Source: Semisulcospira habei (Eukaryota; Mollusca; Gastropoda; Semisulcospiridae). Taken from it: a stretch of DNA of 64,000 bases. Below, in pieces: positions 48,601 through 60,600 of this stretch; positions within the stretch are counted from its first letter, which is position 1; every line of letters begins with the position of its first letter. The stretch is from positions 121,542,417 to 121,606,416 of the forward strand of contig BTPG01000005.1 of assembly GCA_036245525.1 (NCBI GenBank), given 5' to 3'. The notes under the pieces are model-generated. The model was not told where the DNA came from. It saw only the letters and a program-made list of their open reading frames with translations, and ran no database searches. The position numbers and the translations under genes were made by a program.

Positions 48601-51600
48601 AAAGCCCGTGAGTTGTGTTTTACCGCACGAATGCGCCCGTCTGAGTCAGTGGCGGTGTATGCGTCTGTTGTGCGAGAGTCTGTGCATATGACTGGGGGCA
48701 AGTCTGCGTGCGTTACAGCGGCGGAGAGGGGGCATTTGGAGAAACAAAATATGGAGTCCGTCTGAGATAGTGGAGAGCACCCTAATATCGTCCGGCAGCA
48801 CCGACCGCCACTCGTCGATGTGCTGGGCGAGCCTCCCGCCAACGGGATGCTCTGTGGTCGTCCGCGGGGAAGGTAGAGGGTGATAGTCACTGGGCCTGTC
48901 CCCGCCCGATCCTCCTGTAGGGGCAGGGAAACGAGGGGGCCGAAGAGGGGGAGCGTGAGAACGGCCGGAGAAGACAGGACATCCAGGTCTAGGGTTCCCC
49001 GGGAGGGTCACGGGGTGGGTCTGAAGTTCCGCAGAGGACGACCCATGGCCCTGCGGGAAGACTGAAAGCGGTGGGAAGCCGCTGGGGGGAGGGGGGTGCG
49101 AGGCCAAAGGCCTCGCACCTTCACTGCCTGCCAGGTAGGGCCAAACAGAAGAGCACCGCCGAGGGGTCCTGTCGCTGCTGGGACTTCATAGACGTGGGAA
49201 AGCCGACATATGGCTGAAGGACGCCGTCCCGCCGCATAAGGTCACAGCTGGAGGCTGCCGCTAAAGCGTTTGTCGAAGCGTGGTACACTGCCCGATTAGC
49301 CGTCACCACGATGGAGTGTAAATCGCTCAGAGGGTCAGAGGCCTCAGGAGAATCCCAGAAATCTTCAATACGTCATACCACAGCCTGTGTGGCTAACTCC
49401 AAAAAAACCAACACGGCTAGAGAATTCCGAATGAGGGTAGCCGTCTTGTCTAGGCCCGCAGGAGTAGACCGACCCACTGTGGCCTTACCACCAATCTGCG
49501 CCTCTGCTGCGGGATCCACCGTCGGGAGGGGGCACAGGAAGGACTGGTTGTGTCCTGCGTACCAGTGCTGTCGGAACTTAATCTCCACATCCGCAGGCCA
49601 GCGGTGGTCGGAAAAGAAGCCAACGTCCGACAAATTGCTTTGTTGTAAATGAGCGTTAAAAGCATCAGTGAGGTCCCAAAAGCAGGTGGGCTGAGGGAGG
49701 GTCTTAAAACGTTTGGACTGATGCGAAGCGTTGAACGAAGCTGAAGCCTTCCATTTCAAGGGAGGAGAGGGGGGGGGGGGGCAAGCTTCCGGAGGAAGAG
49801 CGGCTGAAATCAGGTGGGCCGCTTCATCGAGGGCTCGGCAGTAATCTATGCCCAAGGCAAGGTGGGGGGAAGAGGGCGATAAGCTATGAGAGGAGGGGGA
49901 AGCCACCGCAGGGGTGGGCGAGGGAGCCACAGGGGAGAGAGGGCGAGCTGGGCAACTCGAAAGCGGAGACTGCGGCTCGAGGAACACGGAAGCAGAATCT
50001 GCGGGGTGTAGGCTAAGCACCTGGTCTCGATCCCCCTACAAGGATCCGCCAGGCGAGGAGGGGGGGGGGGGTATCGGAACTCCATGGGCAGAGAGGGATC
50101 GAGCAGGCGCGACCGGAAAGCTAGAAGCGGGCGCATGGACCACTCCCAGGGCCGAAAGTCCCGAAGGGTGGGGGGCAGAACGAGCGCTCACCTGAGAAGA
50201 AGATCGACAGGAAGAGGAATGGACAGGCAGTCACGATTGGTCTCGAGACTGGCGATTTGGGGAGGAGCCAAGTGGGGGAACAAAGCGGCGATGGTCCGGA
50301 GAACGTGATTGTAACGCACTTGAGCAGGCGTCTCTGGAGAGAGGGCTGCGGCTGGAAGAACGACCGTGTAACGTCACTGTCCGAAGCGGACTAGCGGTGA
50401 AAAGTTGAGAAGGATGAGTATGCCGTGTGCGATCATCCACGTGAGAGCGTCTGAAAGAAACAGTGAGGGAGTCACCACGGGAGATGCTCGATTGAGTGAA
50501 GGGCCCCAGAGTTTTACTATTCATGGGGTGAGACTTGGTAGAGGTCACAGATGAGTGAGTCAAGGGCCCCAGAGTCTTACTACTCATGGGGTGCGACTGG
50601 GTAGAGGTCACAGATGATTGAGTCAAGTGCCCTAGAGTCTTACTACTCATGGGGTGTGACTCTTTGGAGGCCGTAGGTGAGACCCCATGCTGCGCATGGG
50701 AATGCCTCTGATTTGGTGAAATGGCCCAGGTCCCCAGTGGGTTAAAGGCAGTAGGGAGGGGCTGTCCCAATCGCGGTAAATCCCGACTCCCAGTAGAGTG
50801 GGAGGGGACTAGCGACGGGCAAGCGCTGAGGTCCGAGGTAGGAAATATCCAGTTCGAAGAAAAGTCCACAATATCCGACGATGCTCGTTTGTGGGTTCCG
50901 AATGGCCGGAAGTTATAGGAAGGGATATCGCACTGGCGGCAGAAGGGCGCAAAGCGGCCGGCGAGCGGCTAAGTAAGCGAGGAGCCGCAGGCCGGTCGCG
51001 ATTATAAAAATCCCAGAGTTGTGATCAACGTCGCTCTTTCCACGAAGAGCAGACATGGCACGGTCGGGAAGAACATCCCGAGCATGGTAAACATAAAAAA
51101 TGTGAATCAGTCGGGTACTGAAAACCCAAGCAGCGCGGGCATGTACGTAATTGCGAACTGCAACAGAAACGGGAACCGTGAAAAGATAGGCCGCTTCCCG
51201 TCTGTCTCATTTTTGCCGTTAGTTGCACCAAAAGCAAAAATGGTGCCAAAGGTAACCGCTTCGAGTCAGATCGGCGAAACCATTAAAAATGGCCGGCTCA
51301 TGTATAACTATAACCCGAGACCTTACCACACGTCCGCTACGAAATGGGAAAAGATCGCCGTTCAACTCCCACTAGAGGCCGTAAGGATAAGAATCAACGC
51401 AGGATGGTTAATCGCACACATGAAGAAATCCAGAAAACACAAACGAAGTCGAGAAAACACACGGAGAACACGAGATAAACATAAGCCGAAACCGGAACGT
51501 CCGTTCGCGAGGCAGCTAAAAGTATGACTGGTAGCTAGGCCCAAAGGGCCTTATGGAAAGGGAGGAGTCACTCTGGGAGTTATATAAAACGACGACTCCC

Positions 51601-54600
51601 CGAGTCGCCTCCTCGGTTGTGTTGCTTACACAACGGAGAAGGCTGAAATCGGTAGCTAGACGTATCTTCTTATCAGTAATGCCATCGGTAATGTTTTTGA
51701 GGAAACAAAAGGTCCTCTGGCTGACATCAGTCTTAACCCATTTAGCTTTAACACCCTACAGCAGGAGATGGATTGACCATGATAATTCAAGGGTAGTGCC
51801 AGATTAGCTTGTCGTCTTCAGGCGACAAGCTAATCTGGCACAACCCTAGAATTATCACTGTCAATCCATCTCCTACAACTGGCACATAGTTGTGAGACGA
51901 CAACACTCCAAAATTTGGTAAATGCCGCCTTCAAGCACCAAGCTAATCTGGAGCAACCCTTGATTTATCATGGTCAATCCATCTCCTACAACTGGCACAT
52001 AGACGTGAGACGACACCTCCACAATTTAGTAAAAGCAGCCTTCAGCCAAGCTAATCTGGCACAACCCTTGAATTATCATGAATAATTCAGTTCCTACAAA
52101 TGGAACATAGTCATGAGGCGACACCTCCAAAACTTGGTAAATGCGGCCTTGGGGTTAAATGGATTAACTGGCCCATGCACAGCTTTGCCTGGGCCTGCTA
52201 GAGCTGGTGTACGCCAGGGATGTCTTGCTTACTAATTGTTGTTGTCTTTTCAAGCCTATGCAATTTTAGCACCACATTAACATGAACACCAATCACGCGG
52301 TCAAACTTGATGGTTCACAGTTATCAGGATATAATGTAATCAAATGGTAGCAAATGCTTAGTTTGTCCATAAAATGAATTTTTCTTTAAAAGGTATTTTT
52401 TTGAAAAATATTTACCGATGCCATGACTACATGGTATTACCTATAGCTTACACAATTTTAGCCAAAAACTTACGATGTGTACCTATTGGGCCAAGGGAGG
52501 CTACCTGGGGGTGCCATGACTCAGCATCCGAGTAGCCTCCCGTCCCACCCCATGCGGGTAATTGGCTTGCGCCGAGACCCCAGTTTATTCGCTTAGCAGA
52601 CGAGCGGCAAGCGGGGCAGGTGGGAGGGCCGTCCGAGTCATGGCATCGGTAAGTATTTTTCGAAAAAATACATTTTAAAGAAAAATTCATTTGTTTCTTC
52701 AAAAACATTACCGATGCCATGACTACATGGGAGAATAGCGAAAAGGAGGGGGCAGCAGAACTTGTAACCCCACAAGCTAGCCAGACCCGCCCGTCCCAGT
52801 GCAAACTCCCGACAATTTTAGCTAAAGGTTACCGATGGCACCAAAGGCGCCAGGAGGGAGTGTTGCGCTGCCGCGACGTCCCCCACCAGGGCCAGGTTGT
52901 CTCGCTGGCCTGCTAGGGTTCGGAGGTAGAATCGGATGAAGGTTGACTCAGCCCACGGCTGCCACAATGTCTCCGACAGCACAGTTGCGTTCGAAGGCCA
53001 CGCTTGCAGCCATAGCTCTGACCTCGGGCGCCCGGATGCATAGTCGCTTGGCAGCATCAGGGTCCTGGTAGGCGGAGTGTATCACCCATCGGAGCCAGGA
53101 CGAAATCGTCTGGGCCGTAATGTCTGATCTACCTGGAGACAGAGGGAGAAAGAGGCGGGAGCATCCCCGGTGAAGCGGCTTGGTACGGCATGGGTACACA
53201 CGTAAGGCTCGCACTGGGTCCTGTTGTCTGGCTTCCCTGTACAGGCTTGTCGTCTGCAGGGGCCGGACAGTGATCACCTGGGGGGCGGACAACGGGATAG
53301 CGCATTGGCCAGGAAGGCCGGGTCCGTCAGTAGCTGCACAGAGCTGTCCGTCCTGAACTGCAGCAGGAGGAGTGCGCTGAAGGCGCGTGCAGCNNNNNNN
53401 NNNTGAGGGACCTTCGAGTAATACCATCGGTAAGTATTTTTCAAAAAAACTTATTTTAAAGAAAAATACGTTTGTTTTCTCAAAACACATTACCGATGGT
53501 ATTACAACTAGGAAGAATCCCGAAAAGGAGGCGGGTGCCGCTAAAACGCCCCTACCCCTGCCATCGAAGCTACTAGAGTAGTCCACCCCAAGCAACCTCC
53601 CTCTAAATTTAGTGAAGATACTTACGGCGCCTAGGGCGCCGGGAGGGAGTGTTGCACCGCCACGATGTCTCCCACCAGCGCTAGGTTCTGCCGCTGGCCG
53701 GAGAGGTCCCTCAGGTAGAAGCGAGCGAAGGTGTTCTCCGTTCGCCAGCCCACGGCCGCCACGATGTCCTTGACAGCACAGTTGCGTTCGAATGCGAGGC
53801 TCGTGGCCATGGCTCTGATCTCGTGCGCCCTGATCCTCATGCGTTTGTGTATCAGGGGCGAGTTCCTGGTAGGCGGATCATATCACCCACCGAAGCCAGG
53901 AGGATATAGTCTGGGCTGAGATGTCCTTTCTACCTGGAGACAGAGGAAGAAAAAGGCGGGTGCGTCCCCTGCGTAGTGGCTTGGTCCGGCGCAGGTACAC
54001 ATGTAAAGCTCGAACCGGGTCCTGCTGTCTGGACTCTCGATTGGAGCGTGGTTCTCTGAGTGGTAGTATGGTGACCAATTGTGGTGCCAAGAGTGGAGAT
54101 CTGGTCTTGGCTAGGAAGGTCGGGTCAGGAAGCAGCTGAACTGAACCGTCCGTCCGGAACTGCAAACAGGTGGGGCGTGTAGAGAGGGCGTGCAGCTCAC
54201 TGACTCTGGAGGCTGAGGCAAGGGCTAGCAAGAAGCAGGTCTTCCGCGTCACGTCCGGTAGTCTCGCCAGCTGTATTGGCTCAAAGCGGGCCGAGTTGAG
54301 CCAAGTAAGCACCCAAGGTAGGTCCCAACGTGGCAACAGTGTACGTAGAGCGGGACGATGAAGACCGAAGTGGCCCATCAGATCGGCTAGGTCTTTGCAG
54401 GAGCCGGGTCGGGACATCCCAGATGCCTGTAAGTATCAGCGATCATGGCCAGGTAACCCCGAATGGTGATGGGTGCTAAACGCTGGTCGTGAAAAAGCCA
54501 GAGGAAGAAATCCGCCAGCTGAGGGACTGTCAACTCAGTGGGGGAAAGGCGTCTGTCGTCACACCAGGTGCTGAGAACTCTCCACTTGCCTTCGTAAACT

Positions 54601-57600
54601 CGTCTGGTCGAGGCTCTGCGGGCTGTAGCGATTGCGTCCACTGCCGCACCTGAGAAGCCTCTAGCGGTGAGGGCGTGCCAGACAACTTCCAGGCGTGGAG
54701 GAGGAGACCTTCTGGACAAGGATGGTACAGTGTCTGCCGAGGTTGCCTGAGCATCGTTCGTGGAGTGGGGAGCGGTAGTGGGGGGGCCGTTGCCAGATTC
54801 AGGAGGTCGGTCGTCCATGACCTGGTCCAACAGAACGGGGCCACCAGAAACAGGATCGTGTTGCTGCCTCTCAGCTTGAGAAGGACCTTGGGGACGAGCA
54901 CCGTCGGTGGGTAGACGTAGGCGACCAGCCCATCCCAGGAGATGGAGAGGGCGTCCACTGCCCAGGCCAAGGGGTCTGGAATCGGCGAGACGAACAGAGG
55001 GAGTTGGTGATTCCATCTCGTGGCAAAAAGGTCGATCATGGGTGACTCCCAGGTAGCGCCGATCATCCGAAAGATGTCTGGACGCAGTGACCACTTGGTG
55101 TGTAGTAGTTGACCGCGACGGGAGAGGGAGTCGGCCAGCACATTCAGGTGACCCAGGATGTGACGCGCGCGGAGAGAAATGTCCCGATCCTCGCACCACC
55201 GGAGCACTTGGTAAAGGAGGATGCAGAGAGATGGGGAGCGGGTCCCGCCTTGCTTCTGGATGTAGGCGACGACCGTAGAGTTGTCCGACAACACCAGTAG
55301 CTCCCGGTGAAGAAGGCGAGCTTCCCACACACGAAGGGCTTGCCAGACGGCTTCCAATTCCAACCAGTTGATGTGTCGGTCCCGGAGATCGAGGTCCAAC
55401 CGGCCAGCGGCCGTCTCGAAGGAGGGTAGAAGGTGCGCTCCCCAACCGGAGAGGCTCGCGTCTACGCAGATGGAGAGGGAGGGCGGTGGCAAGAACAGCG
55501 GCACTCCTGTCGCGAGCCAGAGAGGGTCCGCCCAGCATAGAAGGTGAGGATGGAGCAACGAAGGAATCGGAACCAGAGACTAGGTCGGAAGTCGACGGAC
55601 GCCAGTGTAGAAGCAGGTGCAACTGTAGCGGCCGGGAGTAGAGACGCCCTAACGGAATAAGGTCTGCTGCAGCGCTCATCAGACCCAGCAGCTGAAGCCA
55701 CTGCCTGGCGGGGATCGAAGACACCTGGGATACCTGCCGAGCTAGATCCGCCAGCTTCTGAATGCGGGGTTCGGGCAGCCGGACGATGTTGCGGTCGGTG
55801 CAGAACTCCATGCATAGGTGAACAAAATGGAGCGACGGAACGAGGTCGGACTTGCCGAAGTTGACTATGAAGCCCAGCATCTTGAGGAGCTGAAGCAAGG
55901 CATCCCGGTCCACTTCCAAGGCGGCTGGGGTCTGATTCTTCAGTAGAAGGTCGTCCAGATAGTTGGACGTGGGGCTCGTGGAAGTCCGTCGGGCCTTGGC
56001 CACCACGGCGTCCATGATGCGTGTGAAGACCCATGGGCTGAGGTTGAGGCCGAAGGGAAGTGCGTGGAACTGGTATACCACACCCTCGAAGGCGAAGCGT
56101 AGATAACGTCTGGACGCTGGGTGCATGGGCACGTGAAGGTACGCATCCGAGAGGTCCAGGCTGATTGCGAAGTCAAAAGGTTACACCGAGGCACGAAGGG
56201 CCCGAGCTGTCTCCATGCGAAAGTGTGGAGCTATTATAAACCTGTTGAGCGCCGACAGGTCGATCACAGGACGCCACTTGCCGCCTGGCTTGGGAACTAC
56301 AAAGAGTCGGCTGTAGAAGGCTGGGGAGTCGAGTCGCGTCACCTCTGTCGCTGCTTTCCGAAGTAAGGCGGCCACCTCGTTGCGCAGAGCGTCTGCCTTG
56401 AGCTGATCTGTCGGAACCAAGGTCCACACCGGAGTACGTCGCAGTGGGGGCAGGGACCGAAACGAGATCCGCAGACCTAAGGAGATGGTCGAGAGAATCC
56501 AGGGGTCATCTGGAAACAGCGCCCGCCAGGCGGCGCTGTGCAACGCGAGCCTCCCGCCGACCCCAGCGTAGTAACCGAGGCCTTAGTCGGTGAAACCCCC
56601 ACCGGGCATCAGGCATGGTGAGGACAGAAGCGTGGTAAGCCGCCCGGGCGGCCAGAGCGAAGGTGAGGACGTCTCCTAACAGTGGAGTGAAACGACGGGC
56701 GCCAGGCCTTCTCCACACGAGAGACGAGGGCTTGCGTAACCAAGTCGAGCAATCCTGCACAGGTGAGGCGTTGCGGAAGAGGGACGCTGTCCGATCCAGA
56801 CCGGGTGGGAAGCAACGCCGCGAAGTCCAACCGCGCGAACTGCACCGGGAGATCCACAGGCCGAGAGCATCCTCTAGGGGAGCGGGAAGGCCGAACGGCT
56901 AAGGGGCGCTGAAGCGGAAACTTCTGGAAACACGATGAGGGCGTCATCATCCTCAGGAGGCCGGCACTGAGGGTGCAAGGCGGCGGGCTCCGCCGCCGAC
57001 GAGGAGCGAGTCTGAGGAGAGTGACGGCGAGCGGGAATTCTCCGAGACCTGCGGGGAAGTCTGAGGCCGAGGAGGGCAGGAACAAGGAGCCCGAAGCAGA
57101 CCTGGTCGCCGGGTGGGGAGCGTGAACGATGGGCAGAGGCCGAGGAGCCAGGCGGGCGACAAAGCTGAGGGTCCGGAACCGTGGAGCCGCGGAACTACTG
57201 GCAGGAGACCGTCGTCGATAAGAAATGCATCGACGTGGGCTCCGAACATGCGAGCGAGCGGCCAAGTCCAAGCTGTGTCCGTCCCGGAGCGTTCCAGGGG
57301 TCGCCTGTCATGGGCCGCCAGACGATGCTGAAGGTCAGGCGTCGGGATGGCGTGAGGTGTACGTCCAGGTCTTGTTGTGTGATGCTTGGGCTCCACAAGG
57401 CGGGGCGCAGACGCTGGGGGTCCAGGAACGAAGGACCACGGGGCTGCTGGCGGGAGTCCACAGTCCGAGAAGAGGGGCGTTGGTGACGGCTCGGAAAGCG
57501 CAAACGGGCGTCCAAGGGTCCAGCGGCAGGGTCCGGACTGTCGCGTTCCAGGGGTCGCCTGTCATGGGCCGCAAGACGATGTCGCAGGTCCAGCGTCGAG

Positions 57601-60600
57601 ATGGCGCGTGGTCTATTTGGCTCTCTTGACTTGTGAGGCTTGGGTTCCGCAAAGCGGGGCGAGCTAGCTCGCTGCGGGCCAGGCTCGAGCGAGCGGGCGC
57701 GCAAGGGGGGAATACGTCCCCCAACGTCGGGGCTTGGTAGCTGTTTGTTTTCCGCAAAGCGGGGCGAGCGGACTCGCTGCGGACCAGACTCAAGTGAGTG
57801 GGTGCGCAAGGGGGGATGGCTGGTAAGCTGTCCCCCAACACCAGCGTGGTTGCGTTTTCGTTGGTCCGGGGCCGAGGCATGCGTGAGGCTGCGGGACGGC
57901 AGTGGATGTTCACGCCGATAGCAGCTCCAGAGTTGGGACCAGCTCCTCTACCAAGGGCGCGCAGACATCCCAGGTGCGGCTGGAGGCACAACAGGAGCAG
58001 GAGAGGCACACTGCATGCCTAGACTCGGCCACAGGAAATCGCCACATCGGGTGCAGGTGCAGACTTGACAACTGCAACATCAGATCAGAACACACACCTA
58101 TATAGCGTCCCAGTAGCCCGTTCTACGGCCGACCGCCTTTTAATGGGGACGGGACGCGCCGCCGGTCTCAGCTGCTAAGGCTGCGTCTGACAGTGCTGAT
58201 AACAAGCCAGGGCCTTCCTATAGGGACGCTTGTTATATGTATAGCGAAAGGTGGGCTACGGTGCACCAGCAGGTGCGTGTCGTAAATATTAATTAATTAG
58301 TTAATGAACTGCAGAATAGTGGCTGACGACACAAAGAAATTAATGGTATACCAGTGTAATGCCAGCATGCAAGTGTGCTGAGCACAGGAGTGCAGTAGAA
58401 AATCTTCTCTTCTTCCAGCCCAAGGTATGAGAAACACTGTGTATATATGCACATGTATACTAGCATGTCAGGATACAGGGGTGTGCATGACACAGACATC
58501 GCCAGGGTGTCTTAAAATGCGACGAGCACAGTGGGTGTCTTAACAAACGTGGGTGAACGCATCATGTCCATAAAATGTGGTGTGTGAACACTAACAGCAG
58601 TGTGCATACACCAGTGCTTGATCGGAAAAACAAAATACGTGTTATCTATAATGTGGGTGAGCACACCAGGGTGTCTGCAAGAATGTGGATAGGCCTATTG
58701 GTATGGGTACGCAAGACAAAGGGCCACCATCATCATCGTACGCCACGTCACGAGTGCACCCGAGCACACAAAACACCGACAGTGATGCCGCTGCCCGGCG
58801 CTAGAGGCGCCGGTCGCTGGCACACATCGAGACCTTACCTAGCCATGGTGCAGAGGCAGGGGGAAGGGAATAACCTGACACGCAGAAGCGGGAGCGCCAC
58901 ACCCAGGAGCCGGAGGCCGCACACGTCAGGCAAGGGCACCGAGTCCGCGACGGAAGTCCCAAGGACCGGAACACAGACGAACTTGTCCAAAGGCACCCAG
59001 AGAGAGAAGAACCACAGAAGAAACAGTTTAAAGCACCCGAGCTCAACACACTGCCGGGAACCGAGGCTCCAAGTCGCAGGCACAACCAGCGCAGAACCCG
59101 ACACAGCCGTAGGGAAACTGCAGAGGGAGAACGCACATCTGCACTACACATCCTGCGCACGAACAGAGAGCACCACAGAAGAAGCAACAGTCAAGGGCAC
59201 CAAGGCCCTGCACAACACCGGCTACAAGTGTCCACGCCAATAGACCCACTGGCACAGCGATGCACAAGGCACAGAAGTGATAACAGTCCAAGGGCCACGA
59301 GGCCCGGTATCAAACCCCGCCGAGAACAAGTGTCCAAGCCGACGGAAACCACCGGCGCCGCACTTTTCTGATGTGTCCTTCGCCGATGAAGAAAGGCACA
59401 GTCAGGAGAGAACAGTCAAAGGCCAGGAAAGGTACACACACCGCCGGGCCAAGTCCAAAGAGCACCGGCGAGAACCAACACAGCCAAAGGCTGCGCAAGT
59501 AGGAGGCTAACAGAACACATGTCTGAACACTGCAAGCTAAAGGAATAAACTGGGGTCTCGGTGCAAGCCAGTTACCCGCATGGGGTGGGACGGGAGGCTA
59601 CTCGGATGCTGAGTCACGGCACCCCCAGGTAGCCTCCCTTGGCCCAATAGGTACACATCGCAAGTTTTTGGCTAAAATTGTGTAAGCTATAGGTAATCCC
59701 ATGTAGTCATGGCATCGGTAATGTTTTTGAAGAAACAAATAACAAGTTGCAAGCAAAGCAATTCAGCAATGGTACATGTTATTACCTCCATCTTCTCCTC
59801 CAGTTCATGCAGGAACTCCCCGCTTGAGGCTGCACTTCCTCCAGAGGGGGCAGCTTTCGCACACATGATTGCTCGTGACAGGTACTCCAAGCGCCGGTCC
59901 AATGGTAAATCCATTCTGCAAATTGCAACAGAAGCATGAACACTTGTTCATTGTTTCAGAGTACTTATGGATAGTGTGTGCGAGTTTAAAAACTGGAAAG
60001 ATATCATGGTCAATTGGTATATCTTTGAAGATCCATGCCAATGATAAATTAGAACACATCACGATGTCTCTGTCATGGTTAACAGAAGTTATACAGAAAT
60101 TGGCGCCAAGGTATCCTGGCTCCACCCTTGAACTACCACAGTCGAACTGTTTCCTGACGTGTAATGTAGTCTACAGTAGCAAAAACGTCTTCGGGCCCAT
60201 GACAGCTGCAGTGAACCCAAGGACCTTTGCTTATTGGGGGACAATTGCGATTGTAGGGCTCATTAACTTGATGTATTTTGTTCATCTCCCTCCCACAGCT
60301 GACACCAGAAATACAGAAGTCTGACACCTACCCATGTCGCTGTGACAGCTGTGCGAGGATGCGTGCTGCGGCTGTGAAGTTATTTTTCTTCTCGTAGTGT
60401 TTCCACAGCATGTCCAGTGCTGGAATCTTGTCACCTGCTTGGCCTACTTGGCCTGCTCGACGCTGAAGGTACGACTCAAGATACGGAGTCTGAATCTGAA
60501 CACAGGCAAAACATCTTTCATGCAGTCAAGTTACTGTCACACATGCACATAACCATAAATGAATGCCTATACATAAGACCTGAAAATGTACAGGTACATG

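Larger units (their letters stand above)
36192..51709 (-). mobile_element. DIRS-C, interrupted by three later insertions
   Basis: Own parts: 36192-36546, 43610-44852, 45974-47675, 48718-51709. Long inverted terminal repeats (36235-36435 against 51508-51698) and an intact internal complementary region (36465-36546). The insertion point is in a GCAAAAGGTCC repeat (left CCCAGTGAGCAAA, right AAAGGTCCTCTGG). Interrupted by an LTR element, a truncated LINE and a solo LTR, each with a target duplication. Confidence 0.9.
53404..58262 (-). mobile_element. DIRS-D2: inner DIRS copy
   Basis: Begins at the internal complementary region (TAATACCATCGGTAAG.. CATTACCGATGGTATTAC), whose target word differs from D1 (ATGCCATGAC), so it is a separate insertion. 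It runs through recombinase, RT-RNase H and Gag to about 58262. Its right terminus is not recognisable. Confidence 0.75.
52373..59740 (-). mobile_element. DIRS-D: outer element (D1) enclosing a second DIRS (D2) across an assembly gap
   Basis: Left end AAAATGAATTTTTCTTTAAAAGG at 52373 and right end CATCGGTAATGTTTTTGAAG at 59715-59740 are matching inverted termini (CTACATGG..TACCTATAG pairs with its complement at 59690). Inside are a D1 recombinase fragment, a 10-N gap, then a D2 copy that starts in its internal complementary region. D2's left terminus and the rest of D1 are probably hidden or collapsed at the gap. Confidence 0.75.

Noticed and set aside
51021..51527. 168-codon plus-strand frame
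   Set aside because: Antisense of the DIRS-C Gag start and leader; the minus strand holds the conserved Cys cluster.
58575..59243. 222-codon plus-strand frame in DIRS-D
   Set aside because: Composition is basic and low-complexity, no homology recognised, and it runs against the element's sense strand in probable leader sequence.
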